From JBQCEE01 sp051960575 (GTDB lineage Bacteria; Actinomycetota; Actinomycetes; Mycobacteriales; Jatrophihabitantaceae), in assembly GCF_051960575.1 (NCBI RefSeq), contig NZ_JBQCEE010000033.1, forward strand, positions 1-14,287: a DNA stretch of 14,287 nt, read 5' to 3'. This document shows positions 1 to 6,193 of the stretch, in pieces. The position numbers were made by a program, and so were the translations under genes. Positions within the stretch are counted from its first letter, which is position 1, and every line of letters begins with the position of its first letter. Under the pieces are notes generated by a model. It was not told where the DNA came from. It saw nothing but the letters and a program-made list of their open reading frames with translations, and did no database searches.

Positions 1-1
1 G

Positions 2-637
2 CAGCCGGCGCTCACCTACCTGACGATGGACGAGGCGATCGCGCACTGCACGCGGGGCCTCGGCATCTGGGAGTGGGCCGGCACCACCACCGGCGAGCCG
101 GACGTCGTGCTCGCCTGCGCCGGCGACGTGCCCACGCTCGAGACGGTGGCGGCGGCGGCGATCCTGCGCGAGCGGCTGCCCGACCTGAAGGTGCGGGTGG
201 TGAACGTGGTCGACCTCATGCGGCTGCAGCAGGAGCGCGAGCACCCGCACGGCTTGTCGGACCGCGACTTCGACACGCTGTTCACGAGGGACAAGCCGGT
301 GATCTTCGCCTACCACGGCTACCCCTGGCTGATCCACCGCCTGACCTACCGCCGCACCAACCACCACAACATCCACGTGCGCGGCTACAAGGAGGAGGGC
401 ACCACCACGACACCGTTCGACATGGTGATGCTGAACGACCTCGACCGCTTCCACCTGGTGATGGATGTGATCGACCGGGTGCCGTCGCTCGGCAGCTCGG
501 CCGCGTCGCTGCGGCAGGAGATGACCGACGCGCGGCTCGCCGCCCGCATGTACACGCGCGAGCACGGCGAGGACGACCCGGCGATCGGCGGCTTCGTCTG
601 GCGCCCCACCGATCCGAACGCGCCCGGCGCCCGCTGA
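2..637 (+). CDS. xfp: Phosphoketolase, C-terminal part (gene cut by window start)
   Basis: This is the last 211 residues of a xylulose 5-phosphate/fructose 6-phosphate phosphoketolase, about a quarter of a protein that is normally near 800 residues. The family is a cytosolic thiamine-diphosphate enzyme that cleaves xylulose 5-phosphate (and often fructose 6-phosphate) with phosphate to acetyl phosphate plus an aldose phosphate. The reading frame is open from base 2, before the first ATG at 26, and reads QPALTYLTMDEAIAHC at the window edge, which fits an interior segment. Family-typical stretches are CTRGLGIWEWAG, ACAGDVPTLETVAAAAILRE, VVNVVDLMRLQ, FAYHGYPWLIHRLTYRR and the HVRGYKEEGTTTTPFDM region, all in the C-terminal domain. 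The catalytic and cofactor-binding domains lie outside the window. A 25-bp gap separates it from the next gene on the same strand. Identification is by recognition of conserved segments and is strong; substrate preference cannot be read here. Confidence 0.95.
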   Translation, partial: QPALTYLTMDEAIAHCTRGLGIWEWAGTTTGEPDVVLACAGDVPTLETVAAAAILRERLPDLKVRVVNVVDLMRLQQEREHPHGLSDRDFDTLFTRDKPVIFAYHGYPWLIHRLTYRRTNHHNIHVRGYKEEGTTTTPFDMVMLNDLDRFHLVMDVIDRVPSLGSSAASLRQEMTDARLAARMYTREHGEDDPAIGGFVWRPTDPNAPGAR

Positions 638-649
638 CGGCGGGACAAG

Positions 650-655
650 TAGCGT
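650..655 (+). promoter_or_regulatory. Candidate leaderless -10 element (TAGCGT) for the SDR gene
   Basis: TAGCGT fits the TAnnnT -10 pattern and lies 7 nt before the ATG at 663, the spacing expected if transcription starts at the start codon, as is common in actinobacteria. A weak GAGGG just before the ATG could instead serve as a ribosome binding site, so leaderless expression is only a possibility. Confidence 0.3.
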
Positions 656-662
656 CGAGGGC

Positions 663-1418
663 ATGGCTGATCGACTGGACGGGACCACGGCACTCATCAC
701 CGGCGCGAGCAGCGGGATCGGGTACGCGACCGCGCTCGAACTCGCCGCCCTCGGCGCGAACGTCGCGGTCGCGGCCCGGCGCCGCGACCGCCTCGACGCC
801 CTGGCCGCCGAGATCGGCGACCGTGCCTTCGTCATCGAGGCCGACGTGACGTCGGAGGCGTCGGCCCGCTCGGCGGTCGAGCAGGCGGCCGAGCACTTCG
901 GCCGGCTCGACACCGTGATCGCCAACGCCGGCGTCATGCTGCTCGGCCCGATCGTCGACGCGCCGCTCGACGAGTGGGAGCGCATGGTCGACCTGAACGT
1001 GAAGGGCGTCCTGTACACGGCGCACGCGGCGTTGCCGCACCTGCTCGCCGCGGCCGAGCAGGAGCCGCGTCGGGTCACCGACCTCGTCCTCGTCAGCAGC
1101 GTCGCGGGCCGGGTGGCCCGCAACGGCAGCGGCGTCTACAACCTCACCAAGCACGGCATCGGCGCGTTCGGCGAGTCGCTGCGCCAGGAGGTCACCAAGC
1201 GCCACGTGCGCGTCTCGCTGGTCGAGCCGGGTGCCGTCGCCACCGAGCTGACCGACCACCTGCGCGACGAGATCAAGCCGATGATGGCCCAGCGCTTCGC
1301 CGACATGGAGCGCATGGAGGCGGTCGACATCGCCGAGACGATCGGCTTCATCGTCACCCGTCCGCGTCGGGTGGCGGTCAACGAGGTGCTGATCCGCCCG
1401 ACGGAGCAGGACGCCTGA
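663..1418 (+). CDS. Short-chain dehydrogenase/reductase (SDR), classical type
   Basis: A 251-residue classical SDR, a cytosolic NAD(P)-dependent oxidoreductase of usual family length. The Rossmann glycine motif TGASSGIG is at residues 13-20, NAG at 88-90, the structural Asn at 112 (DLNVKG), the catalytic Ser in LVSS at 145-146, and the YxxxK pair at Tyr159/Lys163 (YNLTK), followed by the EPG turn at 188-190. The basic ARRR at 38-41 after the second strand suggests NADP(H) preference; this is inference from the family. The C-terminus (VNEVLIRPTEQ) is typical of the YdfG-like subgroup of actinobacterial SDRs. The substrate cannot be predicted. The gene lies 25 bp downstream of the phosphoketolase gene but may have its own promoter. 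The ATG at 663 is the only sensible start because the glycine motif begins just 12 residues later. Confidence 0.93.
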   Translation: MADRLDGTTALITGASSGIGYATALELAALGANVAVAARRRDRLDALAAEIGDRAFVIEADVTSEASARSAVEQAAEHFGRLDTVIANAGVMLLGPIVDAPLDEWERMVDLNVKGVLYTAHAALPHLLAAAEQEPRRVTDLVLVSSVAGRVARNGSGVYNLTKHGIGAFGESLRQEVTKRHVRVSLVEPGAVATELTDHLRDEIKPMMAQRFADMERMEAVDIAETIGFIVTRPRRVAVNEVLIRPTEQDA

Positions 1419-1450
1419 CCCGTCCGCTCCCGCCCTGCGCAGGTTTCGCA

Positions 1451-1489
1451 TAGATTCGAGGGATGACGCGGACGGGCCGGCATGCCTGA
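1451..1489 (+). other. Possible leaderless 8-residue ORF ahead of nei1, with its -10 element
   Basis: TAGATT at 1451-1456 fits a -10 element. Six bases later an ATG at 1463 opens the 8-codon frame MTRTGRHA, which stops with TGA at 1487-1489, 8 bases inside the nei1 gene in another frame. The spacing is that of a leaderless actinobacterial promoter. If transcription starts here, ribosomes finishing this frame would end on top of the nei1 start. Alternatively the ATG is chance and the element is simply the nei1 promoter with a short leader. Confidence 0.25.
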
Positions 1490-2288
1490 GGGCCACACGA
1501 TCCACCGGCTCGCCCGCGACCAGCAGAAGCGCTTCGGCGGGCAGGTCCTGCACGCGAGCAGTCCGCAGGGTCGCTTCGCCGAGGGTGCCGCGCTGATCGA
1601 CGGACGCCGGCTGGTGCGCACCGAGGCCTACGGCAAGCACCTGCTGCACCGGTACGAGGGCGACCGCACGCTGCACGTGCACCTCGGTCTGTACGGCAAG
1701 TTCACCACCGGCTCGGGCGAGCCGCCGGAGCCCCGCGGCGCGTTGCGCCTGCGGCTGATCGGCAGCGGCGCCTGGACCGACCTGCGCGGACCCACGGCGT
1801 GCGAGCTCATCGACGAACCCACGCTCGACGCGCTGCTCGCCCGCCTCGGCCCCGATCCCCTGCGCAACGACGCCGACGCCGACCTCGCCTACAAGCGCAT
1901 CTCGCGCAGCCGCACGAGCGTCGCCGCGCTGCTGATGGACCAGAAGGTGATCGCGGGCATCGGCAACGTCTACCGGGCGGAGATCCTGTTCCGGCATCGC
2001 GTCGACCCGTTCCTGCCCGGACGCGACCTCCCGTACGAGACATGGCAGCAGCTCTGGCCCGACCTCGTCACCCTGATGCAGGCCGGGGTGCGGGCGGGGC
2101 GCATCGTGACCGTGCGGCCGGAGGACCGGCCGCGCAAGCGGGGCCCGCTGAACCGCCGCGAGGCGATCTACGTCTACCGGCACGCGAACGAGCCGTGCCG
2201 GCTCTGCGGCACGACGATCCGCACCGAGCCGCTCGTCGGGCGCAACCTGTTCTGGTGCCCGAACTGTCAGGCGCCCGGCAACCGCTGA
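1482..2288 (+). CDS. nei1: Nei1-type endonuclease VIII (Fpg/Nei family DNA glycosylase/AP lyase)
   Basis: A 268-residue base-excision-repair enzyme that removes oxidised bases (mainly pyrimidines in the Nei branch) and nicks the abasic site by beta/delta elimination. The mature N-terminus PEGHT gives the catalytic Pro2 (Schiff-base nucleophile) and Glu3, which fixes the start at 1482. Lys52 in AYGKHLLH is the conserved beta-turn lysine. HVHLGLYGKF (65-74) is the usual N-domain motif, the helix-two-turn-helix region includes DQKVIAGIGNVYRAEILF (153-170) with the DNA-contacting Asn162, and a C-terminal zinc finger has Cys239, Cys242, Cys259 and Cys262, with Arg254 in GRNLFWCP. From memory, the N-terminal stretch HRLA...SSPQGRF and the overall pattern match mycobacterial Nei1 (Rv2464c) better than Nei2. 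The protein looks complete and active. It ends 20 bp from the convergent end of the permease gene, so nothing downstream is cotranscribed. Confidence 0.93.
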   Translation: MPEGHTIHRLARDQQKRFGGQVLHASSPQGRFAEGAALIDGRRLVRTEAYGKHLLHRYEGDRTLHVHLGLYGKFTTGSGEPPEPRGALRLRLIGSGAWTDLRGPTACELIDEPTLDALLARLGPDPLRNDADADLAYKRISRSRTSVAALLMDQKVIAGIGNVYRAEILFRHRVDPFLPGRDLPYETWQQLWPDLVTLMQAGVRAGRIVTVRPEDRPRKRGPLNRREAIYVYRHANEPCRLCGTTIRTEPLVGRNLFWCPNCQAPGNR

Positions 2289-2308
2289 CAGCGTCACCGG
2301 AACGAGGG

Positions 2309-3067
2309 TCAGCCGATCGCGTCCAGCAGGAGCCACGCGGCCAGACCGAGGCCGCCGAGGCCGATGACCACGCGCAGGACGTGCGCGGGCACCCGACGGG
2401 CGATCGACGGGCCGACCAGCCCGCCGAGCACGGCACCGGCGCCGAGCGCGGCCGCGGCCGACCAGACGACGCGCCCGTTCAGCGCGAACACCACGGCCGG
2501 CAGCAGGTCGGCACCGAACAGGATCGCGTTCTTCAGCGAGTTGGCGCGGTGCAGCACGGGTTCGGTGGTCAGCAGCAGGAGCGCGACGAACAGGATGCCG
2601 GAGCCGGCGCCGAAGTACCCGTTGTAGAGGGCGACGAGCGCACCGGCGGTGACGACGGCCGACCGCGGCACGCGCCAGGTGCCCTGCGCGAGCCGACGGC
2701 CGATCGCGGGCTGCGCGAGCAGCAGCAGCGAGCCGGTGGCGACGAGGAACGGCACGATCCCGTCGAACACCGCCCCGGGGGTGGCGACCAGCAGCACCGC
2801 GCCGGCCAGCGAGCAGGTCACCGCGAGCGGCAACCAGGTGCGCAGCGTGCGGGCATGGCCGACGACGTCGGGGCCGGCTTGCAGCGTCGAGCTCGCACCG
2901 CTGCCGAGCAGCGCGACCGAGTTCGTCACGTTGGCGACGAGCGGCGGGATGCCGACGGCGAGCAGCGCCGGATAGGCCACGAGCGAGGTGATGCCACCGG
3001 CCGTGCCGATCACGCCCGCGACCGCCCCTGCCCCGGCGAGGAACAGTTCGTCGAGGGCGCCGTGCAC
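2309..3067 (-). CDS. TSUP-family (TauE/SafE-like) membrane permease
   Basis: A 252-residue, very hydrophobic protein with about eight membrane segments in two repeats, as in the 4-toluenesulfonate uptake permease family, whose members move sulfite, sulfoacetate and other small organic or sulfur anions across the cytoplasmic membrane. The two family signature loops are visible: GTAGGITSLVAYPALLAVGI with IPPLVANVTNS following (residues 21-50), and YNGYFGAGSGILFVALLL (148-165). GTG at 3067 is chosen as start: it places the first membrane helix directly after the N-terminus and begins 28 bp after the upstream stop. The longer frame from 3166 would add a highly charged leader and overlap the upstream gene by 71 bp. 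It is the last gene of the minus-strand run and may be only loosely linked to it. Family membership is clear; the substrate is unknown. Confidence 0.85.
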   Translation of the reverse strand: MHGALDELFLAGAGAVAGVIGTAGGITSLVAYPALLAVGIPPLVANVTNSVALLGSGASSTLQAGPDVVGHARTLRTWLPLAVTCSLAGAVLLVATPGAVFDGIVPFLVATGSLLLLAQPAIGRRLAQGTWRVPRSAVVTAGALVALYNGYFGAGSGILFVALLLLTTEPVLHRANSLKNAILFGADLLPAVVFALNGRVVWSAAAALGAGAVLGGLVGPSIARRVPAHVLRVVIGLGGLGLAAWLLLDAIG

Positions 3068-3095
3068 GCCGTCAGCCTGGCAGAGCGTGCGACGG

Positions 3096-3503
3096 TCAGC
3101 GGCCGACGCGCGCCGAGCGGCCCTTCGCCGACCGCGGGGTGACCGCGACCCGGTGTCGGCCCCCACCGACGGTGCTGCGGACGGGTGCCGCGACCGGCTC
3201 GGTTGGCTCGATGGACGGCGCGGGGTCGGCCGGTCCGGCCGCGGCGGCGGCCACGAGCGGCGCAGCCGGTTCGGGCGTCGCCACGCCGTCCGGGTGGATG
3301 CTGCGTGTCTCGGCCCGGCGGTTGCGCGACGTGAACCAGTCGCTGACGTACACCTTCGGCAGCAGCTTCAGGATCGACAGGGCCAGGAACATCACGGTGT
3401 TGAGCAGGACGAACACGCCGAGCACCGCGAAGCCCGGCGAGTGCAGCAGCGACTCGTCGAACAGCAGGCCGTGACCCGCGACGGCCGTCGCCACCGGGCT
3501 CAT
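3096..3503 (-). CDS. Small single-pass membrane protein coupled to the glycosyltransferase
   Basis: A 135-residue protein of unknown function. One strongly hydrophobic helix covers about residues 23-49 (from PGFAVLGVF to LSILKLLPK), followed by a VYVSDWF motif and a basic patch (SRNRRAETR). The C-terminal 60 residues are an Ala/Pro-rich, probably disordered tail ending in basic residues. Its ATG overlaps the glycosyltransferase stop as ATGA (3500-3503), so translation is almost certainly coupled and the two proteins are probably made in fixed proportion. Some processive family 2 glycosyltransferases need a small membrane partner (PgaD/IcaD with PgaC/IcaA, for example). I see no sequence match to those, so a partner role is inference from position only. 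The frame continues upstream without a stop, but that extension is a shadow of the glycosyltransferase gene. Confidence 0.75.
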   Translation of the reverse strand: MSPVATAVAGHGLLFDESLLHSPGFAVLGVFVLLNTVMFLALSILKLLPKVYVSDWFTSRNRRAETRSIHPDGVATPEPAAPLVAAAAAGPADPAPSIEPTEPVAAPVRSTVGGGRHRVAVTPRSAKGRSARVGR

Positions 3504-4987
3504 GCCGCCACCGCCGGCGTGGTCGGGCGCTCGACGTGCTTCCAGCTCGCCTGACGCCCACGGGTGATGTCGAGGATGCCCTTGAGGAAGGCGGCGTTCA
3601 GGACGGCCGAGTAGTACAGCTCGGGTAGCAGCGCGAGGGCGAGCAGCCGGGCGCGCCAGCCGCCGCGCCAGACCGTCACGACGCGCTCGGCGATGAACAG
3701 CACGCCGACCCCCATCCAGAACGGGAACCAGGTCCACCGGTCGACCGACAGCGCCGTCACGGCCATCAGCACGAAGTAGCTGAACAGGGCGAGCGCGCCG
3801 TAGCCGATGCCCAGCTGCTGCGCCCAGTAGCGGAAGGTCTGCGGCGTGACGCCGTAGGCCCCAAGGTTCTCGAGCGCGCCGCGCTGCCACCGCAGCCGTT
3901 GCGCCCAGAGCGTGCGCCACGTCGGCATGACCTCGGTGACCACCGTGCACGCGGCGGGTGACTGCATCAGCCCGCCGAGGGACTTGAGCGCGATCGTCAG
4001 CTCGTTGTCCTCGGTCAGCGCGGCCGTGTCGTACACGTCGCCGGTGCGCCCGGGCAGCAGGGTGCCACGCGATGCCGCGACCGTGCGCAGCCCGACCGGG
4101 CGGAACAGCGAGGCCGTGCCGGTCAGCACGAAGACCCGTCCGCGGCGCCGGCGCACCTCCCGCGAGTAGCGGATGTACTCGTTGCGCTGGAACTGGCCGA
4201 GCACGCCCGCGCCGTCCTCGCCGTAGAACAGCCCGCCCACGGCCATGAGCGCCCGGTCGTCGGTGAAGCGGTGGACGGCCGCGGCGAGGAAGCCGTCGTC
4301 GAGGATCGTGTCGGCGTCCATCACCATCACCAGGTCGTTGTCGCCCTGCTCCGGCAGCAGCGCCGCGAGCGCCTGGTTCAGTGCACCGGCCTTCTTGTGG
4401 TGGTTGTCGCGGCTCTCGAACACCTCGACGCCGGCGGCGCGCGCGACGGTCACCGTGTCGTCGGTGCAGTTGTCGGCGACCACCACGATCCGCTGCGGTG
4501 GGGACGACTGCGCGAGCAGCGACGACAGCGTCGCCGGCAACGAGGTCTGCTCGTTGTGCGCGGGGATCAACACGGTGACCGTCACGGGTCCGGCGAAGAC
4601 GCCGCGGGTGCGCTCCATGACGACGCGCGGGGCGAGCGGCGTCGCGAGGCCGTCGCGCGACCGGCGCGAGCGGTCGCTGATGCGGCGCTCCATGATCGCA
4701 ACGCCGGCGGCACTGGCCAGGATGAGCACGATCGCGCCGAGCACCGCGAGCAGCGGCGGCCGCTGGTCGTCGTAGTGCACGACCCATGCACCGAACAGCA
4801 CGGCACGTCGCGTGTCGTGCGGGGCGGCGACGTGCGCCCAGCGCAACGTGCACCACAGCAGGACGGCGAGCCCGGCGGCCGCGCCGAGCAGGCCGACACC
4901 GACGGTGCGGCCGAACGACCTCGGCCGGCGCGGGCCGGAGGCAGCCTTCGCCCCGGCGGGCTCGGCGCGGTCCTCGGCAGTCGTCAC
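3500..4987 (-). CDS. Membrane-bound processive-type family 2 glycosyltransferase
   Basis: A 495-residue GT2 enzyme of the kind that builds or extends polysaccharides from nucleotide sugars at the cytoplasmic membrane. Two N-terminal membrane segments (about 28-48 and 78-98) precede the GT-A domain: TVLIPAHNE (138-146), VVADNCTDD (169-177), DAD metal/nucleotide motif at 224-226, TGTASLFR (289-296), TEDNE at 325-329 with the catalytic-base-type Asp, and QRLRWQRG (363-370) matching the Q(Q/R)xRW motif of processive enzymes. About three membrane segments follow (393-412, 420-437, 446-466). All expected active-site residues are present. The GTG at 4987 is the first start after the in-frame stop of the pseudokinase, 18 bp upstream; its ribosome binding site is weak, which suggests readthrough coupling. 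The overall plan resembles PgaC/IcaA, NodC and hyaluronan synthase, but the sugar and product cannot be read from sequence. Confidence 0.92.
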   Translation of the reverse strand: MTTAEDRAEPAGAKAASGPRRPRSFGRTVGVGLLGAAAGLAVLLWCTLRWAHVAAPHDTRRAVLFGAWVVHYDDQRPPLLAVLGAIVLILASAAGVAIMERRISDRSRRSRDGLATPLAPRVVMERTRGVFAGPVTVTVLIPAHNEQTSLPATLSSLLAQSSPPQRIVVVADNCTDDTVTVARAAGVEVFESRDNHHKKAGALNQALAALLPEQGDNDLVMVMDADTILDDGFLAAAVHRFTDDRALMAVGGLFYGEDGAGVLGQFQRNEYIRYSREVRRRRGRVFVLTGTASLFRPVGLRTVAASRGTLLPGRTGDVYDTAALTEDNELTIALKSLGGLMQSPAACTVVTEVMPTWRTLWAQRLRWQRGALENLGAYGVTPQTFRYWAQQLGIGYGALALFSYFVLMAVTALSVDRWTWFPFWMGVGVLFIAERVVTVWRGGWRARLLALALLPELYYSAVLNAAFLKGILDITRGRQASWKHVERPTTPAVAA

Positions 4988-5005
4988 CCAGGACGCATCG
5001 GCTGA

Positions 5006-6193
5006 TCACCCCCGGACGTGAGCGCACGACCACGTGAAGTGCGTCGTCGCACGGACCTCGGTCGGTGTCGTCACGTCGAGGGTGGCCGTCGCGCGGAAGC
5101 GTCCCTCACCCTGCAGCCGCCACCGCAGATGGACGACCACGCTGCGCTGCCACGGGCGCACGTGCACGTCGACCGGGCCCGAGTCGACCCCGTCGTTGCG
5201 CAACCAGTGGTAGGTGAGCAGGCCGGTGCCGCCGTCCGTCGAGATGCGACCCGCCACATCGACGGTGTCACCGCACGGCGACACCGGCGGCGCCGTGACG
5301 GTCACGTCGGTGACGTGCAGCGTGCTCAGTTCGCCCCGCCACCACAGCACGCCGAGCGCGACGGCGGCGACGAACAGCAGCGTGCCGAGTGACGTGAGCA
5401 GTCGGCGTCCGCGCCGCCGCCCCCGGCGGTGCCCTCGACCCGGCGTGGCGGCACGACGACCTGTCCTGGCGACCTCCGGCACGCCGGGGCCGGCGCGGAG
5501 CAGACCATCCGCGTCCGGCGGTGTCGGTGCGCCGCGGCCCAGGATCGTGGCGCCGGCCGGCAGCGCGCGCGGCAGCTCGTCGGTCTCAACAGGCGTTGCA
5601 ACCACCGGGTCGGCCACCGCCGCCGGAGGCAGGATCTCCACTGCGCTCGCCAGGCCGGCCCGTCGCGCCCGCGCCGCGGCGCGCAGCAGCGCCGCGCAGC
5701 GGGCGTCGTCCCGCCCGGCGAGCGCTTCGGCCGATGCCTCGGCCAGCTCGGCCCAGGCCATGACGTCGGCGGCGGCGTCCTCGCCCGCACCGTCGAGCGC
5801 CGGACGCAGCCCCGCACCGAGCAGGCGCACCTCGGGCGACACCACGATGTCATCGGCGCGCAGCCCGCCGTGCGCGCGGCCGGCGGCGTGCAGCCCGGCC
5901 AGGATCTCGGCAGTGCGGGCGAGCACGGCGACCACCGTCGCCGGCGGCGCGGAAAGCGGCTCGAACGGGGGTGAGGCGGCGCCGTCGACCACCAGCCAGA
6001 CCGCTGCCCCATCGGCGTCCTCGCGCTGCACGAGGTCGAGCACCCGGGCGAGCCCGGGCGGGCGCAGCGTCTGCTGCGCACGCGACCAGGCCACCACGCG
6101 CGCCCGCAGGGCGGCGTCGGTGAGGACGGCGGGGTCGAGCCGCAGCACGGCGTGGTCGCCCTCGGTCTGCCAGGTGCCGGTGGTCACGGACAT
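5006..6193 (-). CDS. Transmembrane pseudokinase with Ig-like extracellular domain
   Basis: A 395-residue protein with a degenerate Hanks kinase fold at residues about 1-185, a basic juxtamembrane stretch (253-264), one membrane helix (about 265-286) and an extracellular domain (290-395). The kinase likeness is clearest at HGGLRADDIVV (108-118), which lines up with HRDYKPENVIV of the neighbouring kinase, and at LLGAG (124-128), which sits where LIDFG should be. The catalytic HRD Asp, the loop Lys and Asn, and the DFG Asp are all replaced, and no VAIK lysine or glycine loop is visible in the N-lobe. The helix-F Asp (DVMAW, 143) is kept. It is therefore predicted catalytically dead and probably a scaffold or regulator. 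The outer domain carries two cysteines (307, 390), a likely disulfide, and a beta-rich pattern with LLTYHWLRNDG (325-335) like Ig-type modules of secreted actinobacterial proteins. ATG 6193 overlaps the kinase stop by 10 bp and has GGAG 8-9 nt upstream. Confidence 0.85.
   Translation of the reverse strand: MSVTTGTWQTEGDHAVLRLDPAVLTDAALRARVVAWSRAQQTLRPPGLARVLDLVQREDADGAAVWLVVDGAASPPFEPLSAPPATVVAVLARTAEILAGLHAAGRAHGGLRADDIVVSPEVRLLGAGLRPALDGAGEDAAADVMAWAELAEASAEALAGRDDARCAALLRAAARARRAGLASAVEILPPAAVADPVVATPVETDELPRALPAGATILGRGAPTPPDADGLLRAGPGVPEVARTGRRAATPGRGHRRGRRRGRRLLTSLGTLLFVAAVALGVLWWRGELSTLHVTDVTVTAPPVSPCGDTVDVAGRISTDGGTGLLTYHWLRNDGVDSGPVDVHVRPWQRSVVVHLRWRLQGEGRFRATATLDVTTPTEVRATTHFTWSCAHVRG

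Noticed and set aside
282..2336. A 684-codon open frame antisense to the phosphoketolase, SDR and nei1 genes
   Set aside because: Its product is Arg/Ala/Val-rich without any family motif, and three well-supported genes occupy the other strand. Long antisense frames are expected at this GC content.
3068..3166. N-terminal extension of the TSUP permease to the upstream start at 3166
   Set aside because: It adds a charged Arg/Ala-rich segment and overlaps the preceding gene; the GTG at 3067 gives a normal family N-terminus.
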